Source of the DNA: a virus
IMG/VR virus record: IMGVR_UViG_3300017746_000034
Location: 1 to 41,717 of that record
DNA length: 41,717 bases
Strand: one strand, 5' to 3'
Below the pieces are notes generated by a model. It saw only the letters and a program-made list of their open reading frames with translations, made no database searches and was not told the origin of the DNA. The translations under genes and the position numbers were made by a program. Shown here piece by piece: positions 31,301 through 37,024 of the stretch (the stretch's first letter is position 1; every line of letters starts with the position of its first letter).

Positions 31301-34300
31301 ATTTAGAAAAGTTACTTCAAGATTCTATGCAATGCCTTTAGGAGCATCAACAGATGGTGCTAACGTAGGACATAAGAAATTTAGCCATACATCAAACGGC
31401 GGCGGCGTTGTAACACTAGACAAAGTTAGAACACTTACTGAAACTGCAAGAACAACACACTTAGAAAATATAGAAGCAGATCCAACAGGAAGTACATATG
31501 ATGCTGAGACAGGTGTAACAACAGTTGCTCCTTCAAGTGATAACTCATTTACACTGAACAACACAATTAGAACTGCACACCTTACAATAAGTGCAGGAAC
31601 AGATGTAAGCAGAGATTCAGAACAATTAGATGTTATGTTTATTGAAAATGACAACTACCTTAACGTTTTAAGAATACCAGTTACAGTACACAAAGCGGCA
31701 GAAGGCAAAACATCTAAACAAGTTGCAGATGATTACAACAAAATAGGTTTAAAACAATATCTAACAATATTCAACAAAGGTACAGGTACAAAAATTGGTG
31801 AAAGTAAAGCAGTTGTATATACATTTAACACTAACCACATACCAGATGGTGCAAAAATTACAGATGTTAAACTTAACATTCAATGGAAATCAAAAGATCC
31901 TTCAGAATGGGGTATGGTATGGTTACAAGCACCAGATGGAACAAGGTTGCCAGTACTACAGCCACTAGGAGAAGGTCTAATAGATGCAACTGGAACAACT
32001 ACAGGTATGTTTGGTTCGGATCATCAGGGTGGTGTATTCAAAGGATACGAAATTACTGAAAGAAGTTCAGGAAAATATCACAACTTTACTATATCAGGCG
32101 GTGTTGCTGACAACAATGTGTTTAAACCTGATGCAGAAACGTTCCCAGTAGACGGAAGAAACATAAGTCCAATACCAGGTAAACACAAACGTTACTATAG
32201 AGCAAAAGACAGACACGGATTTATAGGAACTGTGGATTACGACAGACCAAATACTCCAGCAAATACTATTTGGCAGGCAGAAAACATCATAAGAGAATAT
32301 ATTAGACAATATGATAAGAATGCTAAAGGTGAATGGAGAGTAGAAATTACTAGACCAGGTAGAAATTGGGACGACTGGAAGTATGAACAGCCAATTACTA
32401 AAAGAGATGCGGCAGGAAATGAAACTTTCGAGTATGGCCCACAAGATGTAAACGAAATATTTGCACCAAGATTAAAAATAAGTTATGCAGTTTATGTAGA
32501 AGGCGAAGCACCAACAAGTGTTGCTAACTCAGACGAAGCAATCACAGGATTTGAAATAACTAACCAAGGAATATACACACAATCAGAAATACAAACATTC
32601 GGAGCAATGAGTGTTAGAAGTACAGGTGTTATGGTTCCTGGCAGTATGTTAAGTGGCTCACAAGTAAAAGTTGAAAAAGGTAACGAACTAGATAAAGCAG
32701 TTAGAAATAGAACTGCTAAGTTTGTTATTACTGGTGTAAACAGTTTAGGTAGTATTACAAAATTAAGAATTACAGACAGAGGTACATATATTAACTTCCC
32801 ACCAGAAATGGAAAGAGGTGTATCTCTAAAATATGATGATGACTTTGCAAAAGGATTAGCAGGAACTAGACCAGAAGGATTAGGATACGGCGGTAGAGTT
32901 GCAATGACAAGTAGAAGTAAAATCAATTGTCAAAACAATCCACCAATATTCCCAGCACCAGGCGATAACATTGCAGTACTAGAACCAATTGCAGATGCTA
33001 TAGCAGATGGAATTAATGGAGCCGCTAGAGGTAACGTAGGTATACAAGCATTCAGTTATGATGTTAACCCTGCTGTTAGTGTGCTAAACATTGTTACTCC
33101 TGATGATGGAATGGAGTTTGTTGCACTTAACGGAGGATTTAATCCGTGGAGTTTCCCAGAAGGCGAAATAGATCCAGACTTAGTAGGTGTTAGAGCATTA
33201 GATGACTTCAATAATAGCATAGATGATACAAACAACTTATCACAATTTGGTAATTTGATTGATCCAACAACAGGTTTATCAATAGAAAGACTGAGAGAGT
33301 TAGGATTATTAAATGATGACGATGGAAGTGATGATGGTAAAGACGGGTTTACATTAATAAATGTAACAGATGCTCCAACAATTACAGGACTAGAACAAGT
33401 TACAACAACTAATATGTTCTCATATGACTTGTACACTTTAGATAATACATCAGTTGACGTTACAGGCACAACTTCAAATGTAGATCCTATGTACTTTAAG
33501 AGTGTGTTATTCAAAGATGACATTGTTATGGATAGGAATAATGCAAATGTTTGGGTAACTAATTTCCAAAACGCAGGTAGTGTGTACTATGAAAACGGTA
33601 ATATTGCTTTTAGAGAGAATAACTTAGTAGAAAGCAACAGAATGGAAAAGGCTGTTATATACGATTTAGATGATAACACCACAATTAAAGAATTAGAATA
33701 CATTGATCCGTTTAAAGATGCAATATCAAGCCAAGCAAAAATTAATTTAACTTATATCACAGAGTCAGATCCAGTTGTTTATCAAAACAATGGATCAAAC
33801 TTCAGCAACAATAATACTGGTGAACTATGGTGGGACACTTCAACTTGTAGAAGTTTATGGTATGAGCAAGGTAATGTAACATACAGAAGTAGAAATTGGG
33901 GTAAATGGCATCCAGGAAGTAGTTTTGATGTTTACGAGTGGACAAGAAGTGCGTACTCACCGAGTGATTATGTGAGAAACGGAGGAGAAGGTACTCCTAG
34001 AAACAACACAGACTTCGTATTAGTTAAAGAATTTAATTTAAGCAACAACGCATATCAAAATGTTTATTACTTCTGGGTTAAAGATGTTAATACTGTTCCT
34101 GCTTTAGAAGACAGAACAATGAGTGCTAGAAGTGTAGCATTACAAATAGAAGATCCAATTAGTTTAGGACTTCCATTCTATGCACCAGTTAGCAACACAA
34201 CTATAATGGTTCAGAACACAAAACGTTTCATTAAAGATGACAAAGTTGCTTTCCAAATGAATTACTCTGTAAAAGATACAAAGTATAACAAAAAACATTC

Positions 34301-36329
34301 AGAATGGAAACTATACAGAGAAGCAGATACATCAAGTCAAATCAGTACTGCAATAATTAACAAAATGATTGACAGTTTATGTGGTTATGATACAAACAAT
34401 AAAGTTGTACCAGATCCAGGATTGAACGAATTTGAGAAATATGGTTTAAGTATTAGACCAAAACAAACAATGTTTAAAGACTTGAAGGCGGCTAGACGTA
34501 CATTTGTAGAGTTTGTAAACAGAGAAGCATACAATACTGAACTAACAGATTCAAAATATAAGAATTGGAATTCAGATATTACAGATGATACTTACTTAGA
34601 GATTATAGATTGGATCAAACCTAAGTTTGATAAAACCAAAAAGCCAAGATATGTACTTAACCAGTTTAAGAAATTAAACTTTGCAGGTGAATTAAGCGAC
34701 GGCGATGTTGTAAGAGTAGATAATAAGAAAGATGCTTGGAAAGATTACGAATGGAGTCAAGCAAATCAAGAGTTTACTCACGTAAGGACTTACAATGCAA
34801 GTTATAAATTAAAAGATGTAGTGTTTACTACCAATAATACTTTGACACTTGCTACAAAACTTAGAACAATTATTAATTCCGTATTCAATAATTTGTATAT
34901 TCAAGAGAATGCAGTTAAGATTAACGAGTTGTTCTTCGCATTATTGCATTATGTGAACACAGAACAAGACGAAATTGATTGGGCATTTAAAACAACTTAC
35001 TTCAACATCAAACAAGGTGCTGATGAACTTGCTCAAACATTTATTTCAAAAGCAGATGCTTTCCCTAACGTAACAGAATTTGTAAACGAACAAAAACCAT
35101 TTACAAGTAAGTTAAGAGATTTCCAAGATGTTAAGAGTGTAAGCACAGAAATTATAAGAAACAGCAGTTCAGACTTTGATAAACCACCTTATCAGCCTAA
35201 TCCAAACAACGATGCTATTGTGTTAGATGTAGAAAATGTAACACATTCAAACATTATGTTGACAGATCCTGATTACAAGTATTGGTTTGCTAACTTTAAC
35301 AAAGCAGACAGCAAGGTAAGAACATTTAATCAAACTATTAATATTGATAGAACCAGTTTTGTTATAAGTGAAACAAGAAAAACAGAATTACTTGGAGGAT
35401 TCAGTCCAGTAAATGCCGCAGAAAGAATATTCTTATATGATGTAGACGTTGCTAAACTGAATACTGCAATAGCAAATCCAGGTAACATTTATAGTGCGGC
35501 AAGTATTACAGCATTTAAGATTGAAAGAGATGCTTTAATTAAAACCAAAGTAGGTGCAGACTTTAAAGGATTAGATTTAGATGCTGGTAAGTTTGTAGAC
35601 AATATTATAAACGCAGGTGGCGACGATGAATTAGTAGCAGTATTAGGTTGGGATAGTGCACCATATGATATTGGAGACTTTGACCAAATAATAGAAATTG
35701 AAAACTATGACGGAGTATTTGGAAACAACGGCAACTTAACTATTGCTGGAGTCAAATACGAAGGCTTAGGCGGAACATCATTTACTAAGATAGATGGTCC
35801 TGATAGACCAGAAGAATTAATAATGGTTGGTCCAAAAGAAAACTTAATTATTAACGTTGATACATTTGCAAGTGGCAGTGGATCAAGTACTAAGACAGTA
35901 AGTTATAGAGCACACATAGATATGTTTGGTAAAACAAACTATTATAGATTGGGTAGTGCTAACAGCACAACAATTAGTGCTAATATAACATCAAACGATA
36001 AAGATATTTCAGTAACAAGTACAACAATGTTTGGTCCTGTTTCCCCAGGAAATCCAGGATACGCATTTATTAATGATGAAATGATTAAGGTAACAAGAAT
36101 TGATGGTAACACATTGGTTGGCGTACAACGTGGCTTTAATGGTACAACTATAGGCGTTCATACATCAGCAGATAAGATATATAACGCAAATAGTAGTGTA
36201 ACATTAAATCAAGAAAATGTCAATGCAAACGTGTTGCTTTGGAACACAAACATAACTAATACTACAAATAGTAACCCAGGTGCAGTCTTCTTGCAAGACG
36301 ATGATAACCCAGGAGGTTATATTTCCTAG
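16380..36329 (+). CDS. Giant baseplate/tail structural protein (gp7 position), 6649 aa
   Basis: One uninterrupted frame of 6649 codons in a TAATG overlap with gp6, where T4 has gp7 (about 1030 aa). The first 1750 residues contain signatures I associate with large structural proteins of marine T4-like phages: PTLPIKRTLARSLFGYNDTQ near 1680, then GAIRAKGT and YEEWAVKQGNFGD. Others occur near the C-terminus: NWGKWHPGSSFDVYEW (~5840), VPDPGLNEFEKYG (~6011), YLEIIDWIKPKFD (~6072), EIDWAFKTTYFNIKQG (~6197) with EQKPFTSKLRDF (~6240), and an INDEMIKVTRIDGNTLVG unit near 6565. The 4000 residues between are mostly short beta-rich segments rich in Asn/Asp/Thr. Two CBM5/12-like motifs lie at 591-623 and 1407-1439, and a Gly-rich region at 4075-4156. 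No protease or signal peptide is evident. Baseplate wedge or long fibre scaffold is inference. Confidence 0.85.
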   Translation: MSNKPYDLLPIQFQSETNQTFFENTVDQLFKKANTEIVDGLIGRKIPGTDSPQRADFIEHNDTGRNFYTLEPTYTSTEQVSGVPGNFVFYEDLLFSLKSYNAFVNNHNRLFKSKQFTYSPPIDIDKFVNYQNYFWIPENLDIVRIYGSADSTINIDAIPGSKTFVAPNGTELLNGSFVQFTGTHVSGSTYLKDTTYQVEGVGQHIRLLVPDTKDKISAYATFDSIAFDADWDGIGSFSGAGLTYDSDNINPSLYSFDNQPYDAVSNQREADYLLQQRGAKNHNPWSRLNYWYHIQTIQQSRIVSTQVPNPWDTTSYDSTSYDYEFVEGKAVGSIPENAIRATRPIIEFNRDLELYNYGNDFNTYVDVVVNEPRNQIDDKLPMGNPINGTTTAVGKKAIFTANESGAFIYDIVDTGSGNVSFTANSSITIALSDTFLVQEGADIGAEYYWDGTWKKAQFKDKVNLAPKFKLYDDAGVPLDDTTTYPSSTFKGNELFSYKINNLNANDSILNFSVDRRSGQYSSDMLFENDISKDIFNYVPTGSTTKSVIPGYYYAKDLTYDFNGNKNERYIHSWMPNDVPSFYLTFDISRNYKQGQCVSYNKQFFTAKADITAGNFDITEWDLVQENFSVQVVRDEYFITEANKTSKRFDISATPIDEQVDVFVNQRKLVKDTDFTVVSNKDGILFTNTPALNSLVTIKTTTNSDVDLTQQGRFELPSALSHNVENKSITEFTTSDVLSHYLGLIEDQTTFKGNALGINNYSNSERIHTGNNAKIRQTFSDLPTAMLLSRGSVLNLIEALRYSEVEYNKFKNRLKGKVKNYVTNNTIQGKTDSQIFEDVYAELIATRTNDTAFNRTYMLPWGTEYEEKEFTANIDTTTFTTTVSANLEQMNNFVSVYKNDELQTIDTDYTVTSSVPVVVSMTSVAANDKIKIRAYQDSSPSNIPFTPSALGLFAVKEPGFITDTSYTSNLDVICGHDGSYTSRENNKVDDILLHFEKLIYNSVSKNIRERDTISKYLTIDDVNPSYFAETDFKKNEIDSVMFTGFSRWASQNNVDFVTNTTVDSADPFTWNYGELGHWRNIFEYYYGTQTPNTTPWEMFGFDSMPTWWVSHYGSTTVTSSSTSFWTNVSTGFIPEGERKGYHPRYKRENILSLLPVDSSGNLVAPNVSIATSVTSSSDVINDPWSFGDGGPAEQAWKKSSAYPYAVVTALFLTRPGEFVKYYLDPEQILEPTVLPQQLVDKTTKKRIAHNKLTFHGGLEADNTTRILKIGFSPILDSWVSSQGLDTHVQVQQTVQNTDVKLGHKHSGFVNLNDIKLYSDKLSIDGFSTGEKVPSEDVYTGLHTSGVIARNFYSGVKITKTAIGYQVNGYDKSNNVFNILESDVNGGSAGIKVGGTAIIPAIFSIGGTYNQNDIISYNGNYYKAKTNLDSGDFDFANWTQVTDLPKENTQSGIYYNNTTGIVKQITYGHTFPDINSTFDFLISLGRYQEKLGFDFGDYNETIGDVGNWIYTAKQFLFWVDSNPAVGTITAFSPMAEKLMFESAIGTVNQINKFTKGIPSFIDADGSVLNPKECGISRSGRQITITPPQGKSIYGVLLLTSVTEHATVINNKSVFNDTINNDIYNIRQERLRLKTQISREWDGSLNAPGYIITPTQIMPNFENLVEATRNYHQMFSTPTLPIKRTLARSLFGYNDTQYLDNLGIEEDEQVELMKGAIRAKGTVAGLNRILRSDSINTNKDFTVYEEWAVKQGNFGDISSNKSFDLILNKKDFVRDQQLLELKFPESVTGIVSAINIVEKSTQYFAPPIIEVDKPPREVSGLSGAGNGRALASATLLADGTLGTINVDYKGFNYDNAPNVTVITGNLYVSKIDEVLTNGLVMSSSLVPQPFSNVGLSNLVVTDHTNGGTITTNVGATTSLSNLVVAFNIQADAISNANVVAATEFTNSVGPMFLKLAGSDFTVADDDSGTTLSYLNIAAGRYQPKQKFKIEVANNTTIDNIVTSIDNTIVNQSYYSYMDSSRHTVPSNITLYTNYVSNDAFTIKRTFNNIAQNLSTTGGNYDYISAYIDGTQITNDADYTRLTVSNASGLAQLEFSNISTLVNYTTSSEVLIVEEASITFDTSLTTDVPGSNVEVKVESDDRLVAVPGTTRTYAISEDDPNDNVVTIDIDDKSRFVKRPTTEDLNIKLYPSSKFEKTSTLIKNSGFVHKDNVDIQVFDINHFDREVSANTKIMLNGNDVVHMAKGEHDNFDVYQLRSLKDETGFNNFYINQITDGTSKLFSPISLQEFNDSNIINDPENKTYFDNTLYIKNSQLPNAVVKYTNEQLVLDNKSIYRGVYNPPPTTQGLVTRIKPNRTANIVGVYPDVTSEFKLVSLRLNNVNGDATIASNVAIAANVDGQNNVAIGISKIDGVQDNSKIRFYGDDLASTGISNGATKVYTVQSVVYDKDSFTINEPNASVQVGQITSLGNIDIRSTETINATPGLVAGTYPVGITEISSDGAGTGLSASVVVGGSSSVTSITVTTAGQNYLFDEEIKIPETSLGGSDANIFVFANVTGTKDNSTVIRDNSNVYAVVSNPIQGGSNAQPTGFSFSNKRVKFLVDEIGDFENSADVNVTQGKNDTSMSMLDAYGDYTIADVNTSAKTFSVTSDVIRFKDVSVSRPITNSKLVSITANGDGTGNAEMTLNTVMPTNTFIKLDSGKSNATYPVWKDDRNNKKLYFYDNTFVTTVNGNTAFYKGEVTTQYATVNSYDAGNNKFILANVSTTALGTNYANVEFVHADIVNGKGECGDIVGLTGKRKSLTIESASTMSLPDSNAVDITPSFSVNAVNDTTVSANSNVTVLYFPQNDAQNTVDQLIDDFATTQQQSAEIESVPYNQAYMTTANTENPSVELLLDGKAGKLTSIDDIVLGFDIKYLDEETDKAFKEELKEATGEQTRRIIENYYVNKAKSIDQPSLENLTISLQSVGGNEVGYHLIKDGSPLKVNDESNKQVIAGVQKTPTDGLKYDPSGVGGYKQDATAKINQEIKLAFSDDYKEPKTSNGDLIEYVDTIPRINPTVSTTIVDRFKLKGMATTTQTGTVNRLGVANKIKLTELVRRVKNGNRGFDGQFVIKFEFKNGDSFTYDPLSNEFSGYRNAIVRVNHVKVNYSVTSNDPGLVNDVRVSLYDPAGQIVIPNTRVKEAFASGLIIEDSIPADDVTGNLKAVVWSKDSETGDFIFASSFTERAFRPSESDKGVTVGKIVSSDATAVDIYNNFHTAVVLNNNRAHNVESMALRIKNPASYDPFKMFGADLTPSSLKYLVVRNSKYTLENAVMPTFKLKTQSITDDVFMFGDTKGLNNGDKVNFDDLIFSGASPFDVSGGFTIADLESDKFSISGITGTAFADYYATSLTSLNMLVKNSNSKAFLINHNNHNLQNGDIVVINDTSGTSAFSNVKFRINNVTSKDTYFVGLNGTTAPTSNIAGLKAFTTTPQMMFGTIKANSESLVVYSNNHKMLSGMQFTAYADSPDPASLNGQTLTVNEAYSQDAFSVVVSNIDLITNNSANLTYVSDGTKLVCSYLGRNLPVHDQEFMVYDPLNEIGLDGEILTANVYYSDTEDDSAVEGDVSFDLTTPIARTITANTLILKHYEDSVLHVPSHGMFQHTVSTPVLSTGTPDANNNVSVTVNDLTYFEIGNTVLFDDANVDHPLSSNSYDIIDVNESNNTFIIVDSTGTATATANIFRVETDAYITNSERVIQIGDTSLYDGFANPKIVTKDTMSIKGRFKGTATGYITNDAMTVFVNGDVNELNGDALVISDCPQNYYNRVYPVLSSYTEDNSANIFVVRGFAQNNLTLELANTQTRYTNTNKNRITVNGSSINLVNTDSMTNFVKSFNQSVIDREGAIVDSEDGLQVAFLYGRRNQEFENNGSKYVNAPVDTSGLKVQVDVNANPNMNPGGDDVLSANRYLPLNSQIINAKGPASKIGMPMLDLDRLEGAFKSQRKAYKNKKRIPTERISSNALDNNAKNSMVLKEHDKWVNGYVQNSDVTENPDARQPLSFKIKTYNKVAKQDYFIDDTETSNEYASSPIKFGGDAGNNKAMQGFGERGYRPAGGPGNYDYQSHTYMQYNGHGEPGYFGPGDQQYIGAGGGGGGGTHVGGRNHGGNNTGNGNNGNNQGAGTVAGNEVDVTVNQQYVVELAGNLCTQSGEILEFSDGTQVTLGEGCDVEQLAALLASQNPNYTYITTNTTPQEPCVETPAQAMGHAKVDARFKDALKRYGGDNQRGASRPSYRADVKDFGVITSKAASRHSWNEWDVRNFVETVNNIANAEGIDVNRFPTSYGKDKYFSTGKGGVWIEWEGTHRSEIQILGSSGLWKRKGTMGYKGISKSRGYIFFRNPRSMLNDQDFAGAVMGWKIHQKSYNVGYNKYTLYIGGAGQPVVSIPLFKSNYFQSGGGDGSSYMRRFVRERFDAGTGTYTVSVTGSQAPGFRQNSVVHEYPRATKTNNCPPPQEPGAGGNNGLQQVGARNLNNSIRIKSDLPFSLAKGCSFGSISECAEFYPVQERNLTTNFDPQQAKTEFQKLQTQGFYDKTLEISADSEDPRPEAGFGGFAFPTKLGLPSVYPDFVAGGRLISPREITNTKHKFVNGRFVGSTNKRDSRFVMLEPPEVPTGNLSDGSGFGYRIGDQVVATGGRPKSVQDDDFMLKSVDIAQSIPLRNIALSQELVDLPIEELKRRLSFEIVDSNSNPIPGVAIKPTFNAVHNAEDFEEAQHDKTMVSPSGVAVMNYRDYIYAGGDTSADWDSPAYAGVREQYRNLGLSDIASVNFRLDVGEGNATTMTIDNISGQSKNYEVFIGNSDLQSTYCIIGKVGYGHLFDDGSEASQSARFKSFDASYLDTYDGNTIAVWDTQGQPALETLLENTTVGAEGIWKMVGDYSNNPDLDKKEHLLTVAMLNWNSRYVQFLGFKDHRAYFKMLTVGTVIPTSEARNGWYEYDVKNLYDPKNKSFRKVTSRFYAMPLGASTDGANVGHKKFSHTSNGGGVVTLDKVRTLTETARTTHLENIEADPTGSTYDAETGVTTVAPSSDNSFTLNNTIRTAHLTISAGTDVSRDSEQLDVMFIENDNYLNVLRIPVTVHKAAEGKTSKQVADDYNKIGLKQYLTIFNKGTGTKIGESKAVVYTFNTNHIPDGAKITDVKLNIQWKSKDPSEWGMVWLQAPDGTRLPVLQPLGEGLIDATGTTTGMFGSDHQGGVFKGYEITERSSGKYHNFTISGGVADNNVFKPDAETFPVDGRNISPIPGKHKRYYRAKDRHGFIGTVDYDRPNTPANTIWQAENIIREYIRQYDKNAKGEWRVEITRPGRNWDDWKYEQPITKRDAAGNETFEYGPQDVNEIFAPRLKISYAVYVEGEAPTSVANSDEAITGFEITNQGIYTQSEIQTFGAMSVRSTGVMVPGSMLSGSQVKVEKGNELDKAVRNRTAKFVITGVNSLGSITKLRITDRGTYINFPPEMERGVSLKYDDDFAKGLAGTRPEGLGYGGRVAMTSRSKINCQNNPPIFPAPGDNIAVLEPIADAIADGINGAARGNVGIQAFSYDVNPAVSVLNIVTPDDGMEFVALNGGFNPWSFPEGEIDPDLVGVRALDDFNNSIDDTNNLSQFGNLIDPTTGLSIERLRELGLLNDDDGSDDGKDGFTLINVTDAPTITGLEQVTTTNMFSYDLYTLDNTSVDVTGTTSNVDPMYFKSVLFKDDIVMDRNNANVWVTNFQNAGSVYYENGNIAFRENNLVESNRMEKAVIYDLDDNTTIKELEYIDPFKDAISSQAKINLTYITESDPVVYQNNGSNFSNNNTGELWWDTSTCRSLWYEQGNVTYRSRNWGKWHPGSSFDVYEWTRSAYSPSDYVRNGGEGTPRNNTDFVLVKEFNLSNNAYQNVYYFWVKDVNTVPALEDRTMSARSVALQIEDPISLGLPFYAPVSNTTIMVQNTKRFIKDDKVAFQMNYSVKDTKYNKKHSEWKLYREADTSSQISTAIINKMIDSLCGYDTNNKVVPDPGLNEFEKYGLSIRPKQTMFKDLKAARRTFVEFVNREAYNTELTDSKYKNWNSDITDDTYLEIIDWIKPKFDKTKKPRYVLNQFKKLNFAGELSDGDVVRVDNKKDAWKDYEWSQANQEFTHVRTYNASYKLKDVVFTTNNTLTLATKLRTIINSVFNNLYIQENAVKINELFFALLHYVNTEQDEIDWAFKTTYFNIKQGADELAQTFISKADAFPNVTEFVNEQKPFTSKLRDFQDVKSVSTEIIRNSSSDFDKPPYQPNPNNDAIVLDVENVTHSNIMLTDPDYKYWFANFNKADSKVRTFNQTINIDRTSFVISETRKTELLGGFSPVNAAERIFLYDVDVAKLNTAIANPGNIYSAASITAFKIERDALIKTKVGADFKGLDLDAGKFVDNIINAGGDDELVAVLGWDSAPYDIGDFDQIIEIENYDGVFGNNGNLTIAGVKYEGLGGTSFTKIDGPDRPEELIMVGPKENLIINVDTFASGSGSSTKTVSYRAHIDMFGKTNYYRLGSANSTTISANITSNDKDISVTSTTMFGPVSPGNPGYAFINDEMIKVTRIDGNTLVGVQRGFNGTTIGVHTSADKIYNANSSVTLNQENVNANVLLWNTNITNTTNSNPGAVFLQDDDNPGGYIS
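18150..18248 (+). other. Chitin-binding-like (CBM5/12-type) segment 1 in the giant protein
   Basis: Residues 591-623 read Y-K-Q-G-x-C-V-S-Y-N...F-F-T-A-K...W620, the Tyr-Gly-x-x-V-x-Tyr...Tyr/Phe-x-Ala...Trp pattern of small carbohydrate-binding modules. Whether it binds sugar is unknown. Confidence 0.5.
20598..20696 (+). other. Chitin-binding-like (CBM5/12-type) segment 2 in the giant protein
   Basis: Residues 1407-1439 repeat the same pattern with a better match: Y-N-Q-N-D-I-I-S-Y-N-G-N-Y-Y-K-A-K...W1436. The two segments have the same length and the same aromatic positions, so they are probably copies of one domain type. Confidence 0.55.
28602..28847 (+). other. Gly/Asn-rich linker region in the giant protein
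   Basis: Residues 4075-4156 are dominated by Gly, Asn, His and Tyr (for example GYFGPGDQQYIGAGGGG and NTGNGNNGNNQGAG). The local base composition is more GC-rich than the surroundings (a run of GGC/GGA codons at 28732-28756). It divides the beta-rich middle from a following segment that contains several Cys residues. It may be a flexible hinge or the junction of an inserted module. Confidence 0.8.
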
Positions 36330-36340
36330 TATTATAGTTA

Positions 36341-36362
36341 GTTTTAATAGAAAAGATAAATA
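36341..36362 (+). promoter_or_regulatory. Late promoter with half-site
   Basis: GATAAATA at 36355-36362. GTTTTA (36341-36346), the right half of the palindrome found at the two baseplate promoters, stands at the same distance: 9 bases between GTTTT and the box. The left half (AAAAC) is absent. It lies just after the giant gene's stop and 5 bases before the first possible ATG of the next gene. Confidence 0.65.
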
Positions 36363-36367
36363 TAGAT

Positions 36368-36997
36368 ATGTACAATAAAGATGATAACACTAGTAAAGAG
36401 ACCGACCAAATGACGGACGAAACTAATATGAATGTGTCAGGACACATCCTTATCAGAGACAAAGAGACAGGCGAAGAGTTGGTGAATAAAAGAAATGCTA
36501 TTCATTATGGAAACTTAGGTGCTCTTATTGCCGCAGGTTTACAAAATCAAAGTAATAAAATTATTCATTTTATGGCTTTCGGTAACGGTGGTAGTAGTGT
36601 AGATAGTAGTGGAACAGTTTTGTATAAAGCACCTAACACAAGTGAATCAACAGAACCCACAGCATCATTGTTCAATGAAACATTTAATAAAGTTGTTAGT
36701 AGCACAAGTGCTAACAATGACACAGCAAATAACAAAATTGAACTTACATCTGGTACAAATTATACAGATTTAAAAATAACCTGTACATTAGGATTGAGTG
36801 AACCTAGTGGACAAGAAAATTTTGATACGGCAACAAATCAAAACAGTAATTTTATCTTTGACGAATTAGGATTAAAAGGCTTTGCAACATCTTCGGACAA
36901 TGCAGAACTTTTGACTCACGTAATTTTTCACCCAGTACAAAAAAGTTTGAACAGGGTTATAGAGGTAGTTTACACAGTTAGGATTCAACTGTCGTAA
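36368..36997 (+). CDS. Tail-collar/fibre-like virion protein
   Basis: 209 aa. After a polar N-terminus (about 20 residues) come VSGHILIRDKETGEELVNKR and FMAFGNGG, and late in the protein FIFDELGLKG followed by LLTHVIFHP and a C-terminal strand VIEVVYTVRIQL. This order (fibre N-terminal domain, D/E-x-G-L core strand, final strand) resembles tail-collar fibre proteins and baseplate proteins of large myophages, but the match is loose. The ATG at 36368 would be leaderless with respect to the promoter at 36355. An in-frame ATG at 36410, which would leave a leader of about 42 bases, is an alternative. Position between the giant protein and the tail fibre supports a structural role. Confidence 0.7.
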   Translation: MYNKDDNTSKETDQMTDETNMNVSGHILIRDKETGEELVNKRNAIHYGNLGALIAAGLQNQSNKIIHFMAFGNGGSSVDSSGTVLYKAPNTSESTEPTASLFNETFNKVVSSTSANNDTANNKIELTSGTNYTDLKITCTLGLSEPSGQENFDTATNQNSNFIFDELGLKGFATSSDNAELLTHVIFHPVQKSLNRVIEVVYTVRIQLS

Positions 36998-37003
36998 TAA
37001 ATA
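36996..37003 (+). promoter_or_regulatory. Possible late promoter (AATAAATA variant)
   Basis: AATAAATA overlaps the end of the collar-like gene and lies 21 bases before the tail fibre ATG, similar to the distances at 1580 and 40187. The first base differs from the GATAAATA set and there is no palindrome. Confidence 0.45.
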
Positions 37004-37024
37004 GTTTAGAGGAATAAAAAGAAA

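Noticed and set aside
33056-33523. Opposite-strand frame of 155 codons within the giant gene
   Set aside because: Ser/Pro/Leu-rich reading of the Asp/Asn-rich sense strand; no promoter, ribosome-binding site or recognisable domain.
36300-36330. Terminator after the giant gene (AGGA...TCCT)
   Set aside because: The stem is only four base pairs and is not followed by a T run.
36368-36997. Assignment of the 209-aa protein to T4 gp8, gp9 or gp10
   Set aside because: Only a general fibre-like layout is visible; no stretch matches those T4 proteins well enough.
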